Source: Pseudomonadota bacterium
GTDB taxonomy: Bacteria; Pseudomonadota; Alphaproteobacteria; Caulobacterales; Caulobacteraceae
DNA length: 64,000 bases
NCBI GenBank assembly: GCA_021808285.1
Contig: JAKBBV010000001.1
Span: forward strand, 1 to 64,000
Direction: 5' to 3'
The notes beneath the pieces are model-generated. The model was not told where the DNA came from. It worked only from the letters and a program-made list of their open reading frames with translations, and made no database searches. A program made the position numbers and the translations under genes. Positions 1 through 8,190 of this stretch are shown piece by piece. How positions within the stretch are numbered: position 1 is the first letter of the stretch; every line of letters starts with the position of its first letter.

Positions 1-341
1 ATTCCGGTGCACACATCGAAGGCCCCTTCCGGCCAGTCCCAGCGCGTCAGATCGACGAGGCGCAGGTCAAGCTCGACGCCCCGGGCCGCGGCCAAGCGTC
101 GCGCCTTGGTCTGGGCGACGGCCGAGCCGTCCACCGAAACCGTGGCCAGGCCCTGTCCGGCGAGCCAGACGCCGTTGCGTCCCTCCCCATCGGCGACCGC
201 CAGAGCAAGGCCGGAAGGCGGCAGGCGGAATTTCTGACGGACGAGAAAGGCGTTGGGAGTCTCGCCGAAGAGATAGTCCTCGCCCGCGAACCTCTGATCC
301 CACTGGGCTATGCCTGGGGAAGCTGGCGTCTCCGATGTCAT
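1..341 (-). CDS. SAM-dependent methyltransferase, TehB-like, partial (N-terminal 113 residues)
   Basis: The 3' part lies beyond the left window edge. The visible N-terminus has the YLFGETPNAFL segment (residues 23-33) common in TehB/thiopurine-type class I methyltransferases. A nucleotide-binding motif I-like stretch, ALAVADGEGRNG, follows at residues 47-58, and an acidic VDLTRWDW segment near residue 97 would be motif II or III. The start ATG sits 11 bases after the stop of the histidine phosphatase gene, so the two are probably one transcript. The substrate cannot be told from this fragment. Confidence 0.75.
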   Translation of the reverse strand, partial: MTSETPASPGIAQWDQRFAGEDYLFGETPNAFLVRQKFRLPPSGLALAVADGEGRNGVWLAGQGLATVSVDGSAVAQTKARRLAAARGVELDLRLVDLTRWDWPEGAFDVCTG

Positions 342-352
342 CCCATGCCCCC

Positions 353-928
353 TCAGACCCGCTCGGCGAGATGCGGCTGCTCGTTCAGCGACACGACGCC
401 GCGCTCGCCTCGACGCGAGCAGGCATAGCGGTTGAGGCTTGTATAGCCCGGCTGGAAGAACAGGCGCGGCGCCAAGCCAAGCACATGGGCGGTCCAGACG
501 TTGATTACCCCGCCGTGGCAGAAGACGGCGACGCGCTGGCCGGGATGGGCGGCGATAATCTCTTCAATTCCGGCCACGACCTCGTCGCGGAACGCGGTCA
601 TGTCAAAGCCATGCTCTCCCGCTGACTGGGCCCGCCACGCCTCATAGTTCTCGACCTTGAGCACTTCGTCCGGAATATAAATTCCGCTGCTGCTGTCATA
701 TTCCCGGATGCCGTGATGGGTCTGGACCCCAATGCTAAGAACCGCCGCCAGAGGAGCGGCGGTCTCCCGCGCCCGGACCATGGTGCTCGACCATACGGCG
801 TCGAGCTGCTCGGCTTGAAGGACATCGCATACCCGCTGGGCCTGGTCGCGGCCGATCTCGGACAGTGGCGGATCGGCGGTGACGGCGCTGCGCTCGGGCA
901 AGCCATGGCGGATGAGGATCAGATCCAA
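353..928 (-). CDS. Histidine phosphatase family protein (phosphoglycerate mutase-like)
   Basis: 191 residues, a full-length single-domain member of the family. The N-terminus LILIRHGLPERS carries the RHG motif, with His8 expected to be the phosphorylated residue. The second catalytic His lies in VAVFCHGGVINVW. The conserved Arg-Glu of the substrate pocket is in VRARETAAPL. Family members include broad phosphatases, alpha-ribazole phosphatase and phosphoglycerate mutase. Nothing here picks the substrate, and no cobalamin genes are nearby. It is upstream of and probably cotranscribed with the methyltransferase at the window edge. Confidence 0.85.
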   Translation of the reverse strand: MDLILIRHGLPERSAVTADPPLSEIGRDQAQRVCDVLQAEQLDAVWSSTMVRARETAAPLAAVLSIGVQTHHGIREYDSSSGIYIPDEVLKVENYEAWRAQSAGEHGFDMTAFRDEVVAGIEEIIAAHPGQRVAVFCHGGVINVWTAHVLGLAPRLFFQPGYTSLNRYACSRRGERGVVSLNEQPHLAERV

Positions 929-1147
929 TGCGGGGCTCCCTTGGAGGTCAGGTAGCGACTTCGGCCGCCAAGCTTCCTATGCCGCAACGCCCCCTGGCGG
1001 TCGATGGGACGAGGGCGTATCGGCGCGATCTCGAGTGGGCGCCGGCTCAGACGGGTCGGATCCGGCCTTGACCGCGCGAGCCGAAGCGCGATGGATCGGT
1101 CTGGAGCGAAAGCAGCCATGGCCAAAGGCGGACGGGGAGCTGGTTTC

Positions 1148-1984
1148 ATGGACATGGGGCAAGTCCTCCCGCCCGGTCTCGACGCCTTTGCGCCCTGGCT
1201 CAGTCGCTGGCGCCTGACGCCGGATGGCGAGCCCTTCGAGACCCAATTCGGAAACCTCCTCGTGCCGGTTCTCCGGCGCGGCCAGTCGGCCATGCTCAAG
1301 ATCGCCGGCGGCGAGGAGGAGAGGCGCGGCGGCGCGCTCATGGCTTGGTGGAAGGGCGAGGGGGCGGCCCGGGTCCTGGCGCGCAAGGGTGAGGCGATTC
1401 TGCTCGAACGCCTGATCGGCCCACGGGATCTTGCGGCGATGTCGCGCAACGGCGGCGATGTCGAGGTGACGCTGATCCTCTGCCAGACGGCCGCTCGGCT
1501 GCACGCTCCTCGATCCGAGCCGCCGCCTTGCACCCTTATCCCCTTGGATCGGTGGTTTGGGGCCCTGGCGCCGGCTGCCGCGACCCATGACGGGGCCTAT
1601 CGGCGCGCGTGGGTGGCTGCACGGCGCCTGCTCGCCGAGCCGCGAGATGAGGTCGTTCTTCACGGTGATCTGCACCATGAGAATGTGCGCGACGGCGGTC
1701 CGCGTGGCTGGTGCGCCATTGATCCCAAGGGCCTCTGGGGCGAACGCGCCTTCGACTACGCAAATCTCTTCCGCAATCCCTGTGCGGAGGTCGCCCTTGC
1801 GCCGGGCGCCCTCAGGCGGCGACTTGACCTGGTGTGTGGGACCGCCGGACTAGAACCGCGCCGCATGCTCAGTTGGGTGCTGGTCTATGCGGGTCTGGGC
1901 GCCTCCTGGAGCCTTCAGGGCGGCCAGGATCCCGGCGCCAGCCTGGCCATCGCTGAACTCGCAGCCGCCGAGCTTGGCCTTTGA
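1148..1984 (+). CDS. Aminoglycoside phosphotransferase family kinase, APH(6)/hydroxyurea-kinase type
   Basis: 278 residues from the chosen ATG, which has a GGGGAG ribosome binding site 8 bases upstream. An in-frame ATG lies further upstream but lacks one. The catalytic loop VVLHGDLHHENV (about residues 170-181) and the metal-binding AIDPKGLWGERAFDYANLF are diagnostic of the APH fold and of the subfamily containing streptomycin 6-phosphotransferases. Family membership is clear. Whether it gives streptomycin resistance is unknown, since most chromosomal homologues have no tested substrate. It is convergent with the CocE-type hydrolase (10-base gap) and divergent from the histidine phosphatase. 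Confidence 0.8.
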   Translation: MDMGQVLPPGLDAFAPWLSRWRLTPDGEPFETQFGNLLVPVLRRGQSAMLKIAGGEEERRGGALMAWWKGEGAARVLARKGEAILLERLIGPRDLAAMSRNGGDVEVTLILCQTAARLHAPRSEPPPCTLIPLDRWFGALAPAAATHDGAYRRAWVAARRLLAEPRDEVVLHGDLHHENVRDGGPRGWCAIDPKGLWGERAFDYANLFRNPCAEVALAPGALRRRLDLVCGTAGLEPRRMLSWVLVYAGLGASWSLQGGQDPGASLAIAELAAAELGL

Positions 1985-1994
1985 CGCGGCGCGC

Positions 1995-3932
1995 CTATTT
2001 CTCCACCGGCAGGTCGATATAGGACTCGTCGGGCCCAGCGATGACCACCTTCTGGGTCGCCTTCACATAGTCCTCCGGCTTGGCGAAGAAGATGTTGGGG
2101 ACGAAGGTCTGAGGGTTGCGGTCATAGAGTGGGAACCAGCTCGACTGGATCTGCACCATGATCCGGTGACCCGGCAGGAACACATGGTCCACCTGCGGCA
2201 GGGCGAAGCTGTAGAGAAGCGGGACATTGGGCGTCAGGGGCTTGGCCTCGCTCAGGCTCTCGCGATAGCGGCCGCGGAAGATGTCCATGGCGATGGCGAA
2301 CTGATAGCCGCCCATCTCCCGGTGGATCGGAACCTCGTCGGGATAGACGTCGATCAGCTTGACCACCCAGTCGCTGTCCGTTCCGCTGGTGGAGGCCACG
2401 AGATGCACCTGTGGCTGGCCGGACACCATCACCGGTGTGGTCAGCGGCTCTGAGACAAAGGTCAGGACGTCCGGACGGGAGGCGGCGTTGCGCTGGTCGG
2501 TGGTCAGCCAGTCCGTCCAGTGGTCGTCCTCATAGCTCACCGGTCTGACCGGCCGGGGTACAAAGGTCACTGGGTGGGCCGGGTCAGAGACATAGTCCGC
2601 CGTCTGAAACGCTCCGCCGGCGGGGCTGAAGCTGAGGCCCATGCCCGGCTTGAGATAGAGCTTGGTGGTGGCCGGGACGAGCGGCCAGGTGGCGAGCCTG
2701 CGCCATTCATTGGTTCCGGACTGGAAGGCTGTGACCTTGGCGACGTCCATCGGCGCATCTTTGAGATAGTGGGCCAGAAAGGGCGCAAGAACGTGCCAGC
2801 GCCACCACTTGGCGGCGTCCTGGTCCCAGACGATCTTGCCGCTGTGCGTCCCATCGTCGATCTCCTGGCCGTGGTGCCAGGGGCCGAGCGTCAGATAGAG
2901 ATTCTCCGACGCGCCGGCTTTGTCCTTCAGGGCCCGATAGACTGCAGACGCCCCATAGATGTCCTCCTGGTCCCATAGGGAGTGTACCAAAAGAGTCGGC
3001 ACCGTCAGGGGCTGGGCCGCCAGGATCTTGTCCATGGCCTGGGCCTGCCAGAAGGCGTCATAGGCCGGGTGCGAGGTCAGCTTGGCCCAGAAGCCGATCT
3101 GGTCGAGACCGTGCTCTCGGCCGTCTTCCCCAGCGGACACGGCGTCCATGAAAGCGTCGTAGAGGTCGGCGTGATTCCACCAGAACTTGTCGGAGCTGTC
3201 ACGCGTGGCGACCTGCTCCCAGATGTACTCCGTGTTGAGCTGGCGATAGGCGCCGTTGTGGAACCAGTCGTCGCCCCGCCAGCCGTCCACCATGGGGTTC
3301 ATGGGTACGGCGACTTTCAGGGCGGGATTTGGGTGGATGAGCGGAGTGAGCGCCTCATAGCCGTCATAGGAAATGCCCAGAACGCCGACCCGGCCATTGC
3401 TCTCAGGCACGTTCGCCGCCAGCCAGCCGATTGTGTCGTAGGCATCGGTGGCGTCATCTACCTGGGTGGGGTTGAGGCCGCTGCCCACAAGGGGGCGGTT
3501 CATCACGTAGGTTCCCTGCGAACCGTACTTGCCGCGCACGTCCTGAATCACGCGGATGTAGCCGCCGGCAACGATGATATCGTCGGCATTGTCATAGCCA
3601 TCCAGCGCCGCCGCCAGTCGGCCGCTCGGTACGTTCGCCGTGAGTTGATCGGCGCTATAGGGCGTGCGGGTGAGCAGAATCGGCGCCGCCTTGGCCCCCT
3701 TGGGAATCAGGATCACGGTATGCAGCTTGATCCCGTCGCGCATGGGGATCTCGACCACGCGCCGCTCATAGTCCCAGCCATAGCGCGAGGGTGTCAGGTT
3801 CGCCGGGCGTTCGTCATAGACCGGCGCCGCGGCTGTCGCGGCCGGCGCCTCAGCCGCCCTGGCGAGTCCCACGGCCAGCAGGGCGCCGGCCAGTCCCGCG
3901 ACCGCGCACGCGGTCCACTGCGTCGATTTCAT
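1995..3932 (-). CDS. CocE/NonD family hydrolase (X-Pro dipeptidyl-peptidase S15-like), exported
   Basis: 645 residues. A signal peptide is evident (hydrophobic segment to the ARAAEA cleavage region near residue 27). The alpha/beta-hydrolase domain follows, with nucleophile motif GISYDG (Ser near residue 188), preceded by ESNGRVGVL. The catalytic His is probably in LGPWHHGQ. The C-terminal third is the jelly-roll PepX_C domain (VHLVASTSGTDSDW, VDHVFLPGHRIMVQIQSSWFP). Known relatives are cocaine esterase, glutaryl-7-ACA acylase and X-Pro peptidases acting on esters or amides. The substrate here is unknown; the periplasmic location is inferred from the signal peptide. Confidence 0.88.
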   Translation of the reverse strand: MKSTQWTACAVAGLAGALLAVGLARAAEAPAATAAAPVYDERPANLTPSRYGWDYERRVVEIPMRDGIKLHTVILIPKGAKAAPILLTRTPYSADQLTANVPSGRLAAALDGYDNADDIIVAGGYIRVIQDVRGKYGSQGTYVMNRPLVGSGLNPTQVDDATDAYDTIGWLAANVPESNGRVGVLGISYDGYEALTPLIHPNPALKVAVPMNPMVDGWRGDDWFHNGAYRQLNTEYIWEQVATRDSSDKFWWNHADLYDAFMDAVSAGEDGREHGLDQIGFWAKLTSHPAYDAFWQAQAMDKILAAQPLTVPTLLVHSLWDQEDIYGASAVYRALKDKAGASENLYLTLGPWHHGQEIDDGTHSGKIVWDQDAAKWWRWHVLAPFLAHYLKDAPMDVAKVTAFQSGTNEWRRLATWPLVPATTKLYLKPGMGLSFSPAGGAFQTADYVSDPAHPVTFVPRPVRPVSYEDDHWTDWLTTDQRNAASRPDVLTFVSEPLTTPVMVSGQPQVHLVASTSGTDSDWVVKLIDVYPDEVPIHREMGGYQFAIAMDIFRGRYRESLSEAKPLTPNVPLLYSFALPQVDHVFLPGHRIMVQIQSSWFPLYDRNPQTFVPNIFFAKPEDYVKATQKVVIAGPDESYIDLPVEK

Positions 3933-4019
3933 TTCATCCCCCTGCCTCTCGCCCTACCCGACGGCGAGGCCACTTCACGCTCTTTGGCGCCTGGGCTCAA
4001 GCCGCCCCGTTTGGGGGGA

Positions 4020-4394
4020 TCAGCTTGCGGTCTCAAGCTCCACCACCATCACCTCGATAGGCGCGTCGCCAATATTGACGTCCTTGTGGCCTGACCCTGC
4101 CGGGTTGGCCGGCAGCCAATAGGCGCGCCCAGTCTTCCACACATGGGTCTCCCGGGCGCCGGTGTCTTCGACGATCTGCATCGTCCCGCCCTTAAGTGCG
4201 ATGATCACCCGCGGATGCTCATGACGGTGCATCGGCAGAGGGCTGTGTGGCAGGACAAGCGACTTCCAAACCTTGACCTCGGCGTTTTCGAACTGAGACT
4301 CGCGACCGGTCCGTACGTCTGCGACCTACGCTGTGGCATAGCGGGCGACAAAGGCTAGGCTCGTCAGCCCGACGGCGATCACAGATGACCTCAT
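4020..4394 (-). pseudogene. Secreted cupin-domain protein interrupted by one in-frame amber codon
   Basis: From the ATG at 4394 the frame encodes a signal-peptide-like start (MRSSVIAVGLTSLAFVA, ending ATA). It then meets TAG at 4326-4328 after 22 codons. The same frame continues without further stops into VRTGRESQFENAEVKVW and a small cupin domain (PMHRHEHPRVIIALKGGTMQI, then AYWLPANPAG and VMVVELE). The cupin metal-ligand pattern HRHEH is intact. No ATG or GTG lies between the TAG and the Met at 4232, so any product would begin inside the cupin fold (70 residues) and lack the signal peptide. Either the gene is dead, the amber codon is read through, or the base is a sequencing error. Confidence 0.7.
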
Positions 4395-4440
4395 GAGCGC
4401 GAATCCCCCTAGTGTAGTGCGAGGAACCCGTTCCTCCGCC

Positions 4441-6150
4441 TCAGCCGAAGGTGAAGGTAAAGGCCTGCGCGCCGGGATCGTCAAATACGATCTCGAAGGT
4501 CCGATCGGCCACGACGCCCTTCTGTCGCACCAGCTGGTAAAGTCTCTGGTCCGTCACCGCGCCGCGACCCTCGGCATCCGTGTCGACCCCGTGGTCTGGG
4601 CCTGGTGGGCGTCCATTGAGCAGGATGTGGAAGCGCACGGGTCGGCCATCGGCGGCTCCCAGCACCATATGCAGGTCGCGGGCATGGAAGCGAAAGGCGA
4701 TCTCCCCGCCGCTTCGCTCCAGGGTGGCGTGCTCGGCGCTGACGGTCCAGTCCCCGCCGAGGCCCCAGGTGTTCAGCCTCGTTGGATGGGGCTCCGGATA
4801 GATATGCGCCTGGTTCCGGACGGCCTCGCCCAGCATGTCCGCGCCGCGTCCATATCCAAGATAGGTCTCGCCCGAACGGATGTCGCCCATATCGGCTGCC
4901 GCCGTCGCCCCGCGGCACTCAACCCAGACCACGCCCTGGCTGAGGGCCATGTCCCCGTTCTCGACCAGAAGGCGCTGGATGATGCGCTCGGACTGCGCTT
5001 CATCGCCCTCGCCAAAGTGGTGGGCGCGAATGTGGCCCTGGCCGTCGACGAAAAAGTCAGCCGGCCAGTATTGATTGTGGAAGGCGTCCCAGATGCGGTG
5101 GCGGCTGTCTACAGCCACGGGGAAGGCGATGCCGAGGTCGCGCACCGCTCTCTCCACATTGGCTGGTTCGCGCTCGAAAGCGAACTCGGGTGTGTGGACG
5201 CCGATCACCACCAGGCCCTGGCTCGCATACTTGGCCGCCCACGCCTTTACATAGGGTATGGAGCGCAGACAGTTGATGCAGGAATAGGTCCAGAAATCCA
5301 CCAGGACGACCTTGCCGCGCAGGGTCGCGCGAGTGAGCGGCGGCGAGTTGATCCACTCCACCGCGCCGTCGAGCGCAGGCATCTGACCTTCCACCGGCAG
5401 GGGGCCGGTCGCGGCCGGGTTGCTGTTCCTGGGGCCCATATGAACCCGGGCGAGCAGGGCAGCTTCGAGCTTCGAGGTGCTGGCGGCTGAGACCCGCGTC
5501 AGAAGTCCAGTGTCGAGGTGGAGGGCGATGGCCACTACCCCTGCGAGAACCAAGGCGCCTAAGCCCCGGCGAATCCGCTCCCCTGCATGCAGGGACCGCT
5601 TCATGGCCGAGAATACCCGCTCCCCCGCCAGTAGGGCCAGAGCGAGCGAAGTCGCCGCCCCGGCGGCATAGGCCAGGAGCAGGCCGGTGGTTTCCCAGCT
5701 CGCGCCTTTGAGGGCGGCGGCGGTGAGAATCAGGCCGAGGATTGGGCCGGCGCAGGGGGCCCATAGAAGGCCGGTAGCGACACCCAGAAGCAGGGAGCCG
5801 GCGATCGATCCCTCGCGCCCGATGTGGTTCGACAGACCCGCACCCAGAGCCACGAGGGGCCGGGTCAGATGGTCCGCCAGGGCGGGCAGAAGCAGCATGA
5901 GGCCGAAAAGCGTCAGCACGACCATGGCCGCGACCCGCGCAACGCCGTTGACCTGCACCGCCCATCCGCCTCCCACCGCCGCCAGCGTGGCTACAGCCGC
6001 AAACGTCGCACCCATACCCAGCAGAAGCGGCAGTCCGCTCCTGACGAAAGGTCTGTCCGAGCGCGCAAATACGAAGGGCAACACCGGCAGGATGCACGGG
6101 CTGAGAATGGTGAAAGCGCCGCCAGCATAGGCGAGCAGGATCAGAACCAC
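4441..6150 (-). CDS. dipZ: DipZ-type protein: CcdA membrane domain, thioredoxin domain and C-terminal module
   Basis: 569 residues. The N-terminal half is a CcdA/DsbD-type electron-transfer membrane domain with the two redox cysteines in LSPCILPVLPF and LLWAPCAGPI. A periplasmic TlpA/thioredoxin-like domain follows, with a CINC active site near residues 290-293 (DFWTYSCINCLRSIPYV). A C-terminal beta-rich module (EIAFRFHARDLHMVLG, PDHGVDTDAEGRG) is the usual third part of DipZ. Known role: moving electrons from cytosolic thioredoxin across the membrane to periplasmic thiols. The gene is divergent from the sigma-factor locus, whose TlpA-like protein could be a downstream partner (inference). 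Confidence 0.88.
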   Translation of the reverse strand: MVLILLAYAGGAFTILSPCILPVLPFVFARSDRPFVRSGLPLLLGMGATFAAVATLAAVGGGWAVQVNGVARVAAMVVLTLFGLMLLLPALADHLTRPLVALGAGLSNHIGREGSIAGSLLLGVATGLLWAPCAGPILGLILTAAALKGASWETTGLLLAYAAGAATSLALALLAGERVFSAMKRSLHAGERIRRGLGALVLAGVVAIALHLDTGLLTRVSAASTSKLEAALLARVHMGPRNSNPAATGPLPVEGQMPALDGAVEWINSPPLTRATLRGKVVLVDFWTYSCINCLRSIPYVKAWAAKYASQGLVVIGVHTPEFAFEREPANVERAVRDLGIAFPVAVDSRHRIWDAFHNQYWPADFFVDGQGHIRAHHFGEGDEAQSERIIQRLLVENGDMALSQGVVWVECRGATAAADMGDIRSGETYLGYGRGADMLGEAVRNQAHIYPEPHPTRLNTWGLGGDWTVSAEHATLERSGGEIAFRFHARDLHMVLGAADGRPVRFHILLNGRPPGPDHGVDTDAEGRGAVTDQRLYQLVRQKGVVADRTFEIVFDDPGAQAFTFTFG

Positions 6151-6251
6151 CGGAGACCTCGTGGAGAAGCTGGGCTTCGACTCTCTTACGTTGCCCAGGC
6201 GGGAAGAGTTACAGCTCGGCGCCCGGTTGGATAGGGCCCCTCGGCAGCTCG

Positions 6252-6281
6252 TTGACGCAGACCGCGCCGAAACCCTAAACT
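6252..6281 (+). promoter_or_regulatory. Candidate promoter of the sigma/FecR/TonB-receptor locus
   Basis: TTGACG at 6252-6257 and TAAACT at 6276-6281 are separated by 18 bases, a reasonable vegetative-type promoter about 140 bases upstream of the leader ORF. The 272-base interval between dipZ and the leader ORF has no other convincing signal. A FecI-type operon may also use its own sigma factor further downstream, which I could not identify. Confidence 0.35.
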
Positions 6282-6421
6282 ACTCTTCGTTTGGCGGGGG
6301 TCGCGCGGCGACCGGTCTACCTATCCAAGAACCTGAATGCGGATCCCTATTTTGCGCTTCCGCGGCTGCGCGCAAACGCAAGGCGCACTGGGGCGAGGCA
6401 GGAACCCTAAGGAGCGCGACC

Positions 6422-6553
6422 ATGGCCGTCCATCCCCCGGTGCGGAGGTCTGGCCGCAGTCGCGCCGCCGTCCGCGAGGTCGCTGCCGGGCCTCGCGTCG
6501 CGTGCGCCCGGATCGTGGGGGCGTTCGACTATCGTCGCGTCGGCGATGGCTGA
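6422..6553 (+). CDS. 43-residue leader ORF overlapping the sigma-factor start
   Basis: The ATG at 6422 is preceded by a near-consensus AAGGAG at 6409-6414 with a 7-base spacer, the best ribosome binding site in this region. The ORF ends with TGA at 6551-6553, overlapping the sigma-factor ATG (6546) by 8 bases. The peptide is Arg/Ala/Val-rich (starts MAVHPPVRRSGRSRAAV) and I recognise no family. The sigma ATG has no good site of its own, so translational coupling is the likely purpose. It could instead mark an alternative N-terminus after a frameshift. Confidence 0.45.
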   Translation: MAVHPPVRRSGRSRAAVREVAAGPRVACARIVGAFDYRRVGDG

Positions 6554-7070
6554 CGACGTCCCGGCGCGCGGCCTTGTAGAGACCTACCTCGAACGCCGCC
6601 TTGATCTCGAACGTCACTTCTCGGCGCGTCTGGGTTCGCAGGACGCCGCGCGCGGCCTAGTGCAAGACATCTATCTCAAAATCGCTCACAGGCCGGTAGA
6701 GCCGATCGACAATCCGGTGGCCTATCTCTACCGCCTGGGCGCCAATCTTATGCTCGACCAACTCAGGTCCGAGCGGCGGGCCAAGGCTCGCGCCATGGCC
6801 TGGAGCGAGATTCACACACCCGTCCAGGGCGTCCAGGTCGCCGCCGAGGAACCATCGGCCGAGACGGTGGTTCTCGCACGGGAGCAACTCCAGCGCGTGC
6901 TTGAGGCGGTCCGGGAGCTTCCGTCGCCGGTCCAGGAGGCATTCCGGCTGCATAAGCTTGAGGGGCGCAGCCATGCGGAAACCGCCGCCGCCATGGGCGT
7001 CTCCCGCTCAAGCGTGGAGAAATATCTCATGACCAGTCTCAAATGGATCCTGGCGAGGGTCCATCGATGA
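6546..7070 (+). CDS. ECF RNA polymerase sigma factor, FecI type
   Basis: 174 residues, typical ECF length. Region 2 is seen in LVQDIYLKIAHRPVEPIDNP and AYLYRLGANLMLDQLRSERR. Region 4 with its helix-turn-helix is LPSPVQEAFRLHKLEG then SHAETAAAMGVSRSSVEKYL. FecI-type factors are held by a FecR anti-sigma protein and released when a TonB receptor with an N-terminal signalling domain binds its ligand; both partners lie downstream. The stop overlaps the start of the 35-codon micro-ORF (ATGA at 7067-7070), so translation is probably coupled. Confidence 0.92.
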   Translation: MADDVPARGLVETYLERRLDLERHFSARLGSQDAARGLVQDIYLKIAHRPVEPIDNPVAYLYRLGANLMLDQLRSERRAKARAMAWSEIHTPVQGVQVAAEEPSAETVVLAREQLQRVLEAVRELPSPVQEAFRLHKLEGRSHAETAAAMGVSRSSVEKYLMTSLKWILARVHR

Positions 7071-7174
7071 AGGTCGCCAAGCCTTTCGACCGCGAGATTG
7101 AGGTGCGGCGCGCGCTACGGCGTCTAGAGTCCGCGACCATTCTCACGGTCCGGGAGATGGGGCTCTCAGCATGA
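7067..7174 (+). CDS. 35-residue micro-ORF bridging the sigma factor and FecR by ATGA overlaps
   Basis: The ATG at 7067 overlaps the sigma-factor stop (ATGA), and its own TGA at 7172-7174 overlaps the fecR ATG at 7171 (again ATGA). It fills the whole 100-base gap between those genes with an open frame. The peptide starts MKVAKPFDREIEVRRALRR and ends TVREMGLSA; it looks like one charged amphipathic helix. No family recognised. Likely a translational relay keeping sigma and anti-sigma in proportion, possibly with a function as a peptide. The double overlap is directly visible; the role is inferred. Confidence 0.55.
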   Translation: MKVAKPFDREIEVRRALRRLESATILTVREMGLSA

Positions 7175-8190
7175 CTGACCGCACCCTCAGAGATATCCCG
7201 CAGTCGGTTCGCGACGAGGCTGTCGCATGGCTGGTGCGCATTGAGTCCGATCAGGTGACGGGGGACGATTATGCCGCCCTGACCGCCTGGCTTGAGCAGT
7301 CCGACGCCCATGTCCAGGCCTTCAACGCGGCCGAGGCGTTCTCTCGGCGTCTCGAAGCCGCAGCCGGCCAGATCTCCACGGCGCTCGGCGACCGCTCCGG
7401 CCGCGGCGTCGCGGACGACGTTTGCTCAATCAACTCGGCATCGCCCGTTCGATCCCATCGCCCCGTTCCCATCTGGCGGTCTCCCGCCCTGAGGGCGGCC
7501 GCCCTCGCCGCCCTGACCGTTCTTGGAGGCGTGGCCGTCACGCGCGCCTATATCGGCTCCGTGACCGCCTATCGGACTGCTCCTGGAGAAACGCGGGCTC
7601 TGGCCTTGAGGGACGGCACCCGTCTCGAACTCGACGCCGATACCCATGTGTCGGTGCGTTTCGGCTGGACCGCCCGGCGGGTCGATCTCGTCGAGGGAGA
7701 GGTCAGCTTCGATGTGGCCAAGGATCCGCGGCGGCCCTTTCTGGTCGATATCGGCGACGAGACGGTGCGGGTTGTCGGCACTCAGTTCAACATCCGACGC
7801 TTTGGCGGCGAGACGGCGGTGACGGTGCGTCGTGGTGTTGTCGAGGTCTATGACGGCGCCCCTGTGGGCGCGCCGGTGGCGCGCCTGACCCGGGGCTGGG
7901 CCCTGGTCCACAGGGATGGTGCGGCGGGCTCCCAGGTCTCCACGGTAGACCCCGATGTGGCCTTTGCCTGGACCAAAGGTCAGTTGATCTGCGACGACCA
8001 GCCCTTGCCGGAGATCGTCGGCTACCTTAATCGCCGCTTTCCCGTCCCGATCCATCTGTCGGAGGAAGCGGCCAAGCGCAGATTCTCCGGCGTGCTGGCC
8101 TTGCGAAGTCAGCAAGAGGCGGCACGAGATCTCGCCCAGTATCTCTCCCTATCTGAAGAGCAGACCGACCGCGGCATCGTCCTGCGATGA
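7171..8190 (+). CDS. FecR family anti-sigma / signal-transducing membrane protein
   Basis: 339 residues. An N-terminal cytoplasmic DUF4880-type domain (VRDEAVAWLVRIESDQVTGD, DYAALTAWLEQSDAHVQAFN) binds the sigma factor. One membrane segment lies at about residues 107-128. The periplasmic FecR domain follows (YRTAPGETRALALRDGTRLE, VEGEVSFDV, VRVVGTQFNIR). The C-terminal part (LPEIVGYLNRRFPVPIHLSE, RFSGVLAL) resembles DUF4974 and would contact the receptor's signalling domain. Its stop at 8188-8190 overlaps an ATG at 8187, which would be the expected coupled start of the receptor, except that this ATG is out of frame with it. Confidence 0.92.
   Translation: MTDRTLRDIPQSVRDEAVAWLVRIESDQVTGDDYAALTAWLEQSDAHVQAFNAAEAFSRRLEAAAGQISTALGDRSGRGVADDVCSINSASPVRSHRPVPIWRSPALRAAALAALTVLGGVAVTRAYIGSVTAYRTAPGETRALALRDGTRLELDADTHVSVRFGWTARRVDLVEGEVSFDVAKDPRRPFLVDIGDETVRVVGTQFNIRRFGGETAVTVRRGVVEVYDGAPVGAPVARLTRGWALVHRDGAAGSQVSTVDPDVAFAWTKGQLICDDQPLPEIVGYLNRRFPVPIHLSEEAAKRRFSGVLALRSQQEAARDLAQYLSLSEEQTDRGIVLR

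Noticed and set aside
2982-4094. A 370-codon frame antisense to the CocE-type hydrolase
   Set aside because: No domain; the sense strand has a signal peptide and a complete alpha/beta-hydrolase.
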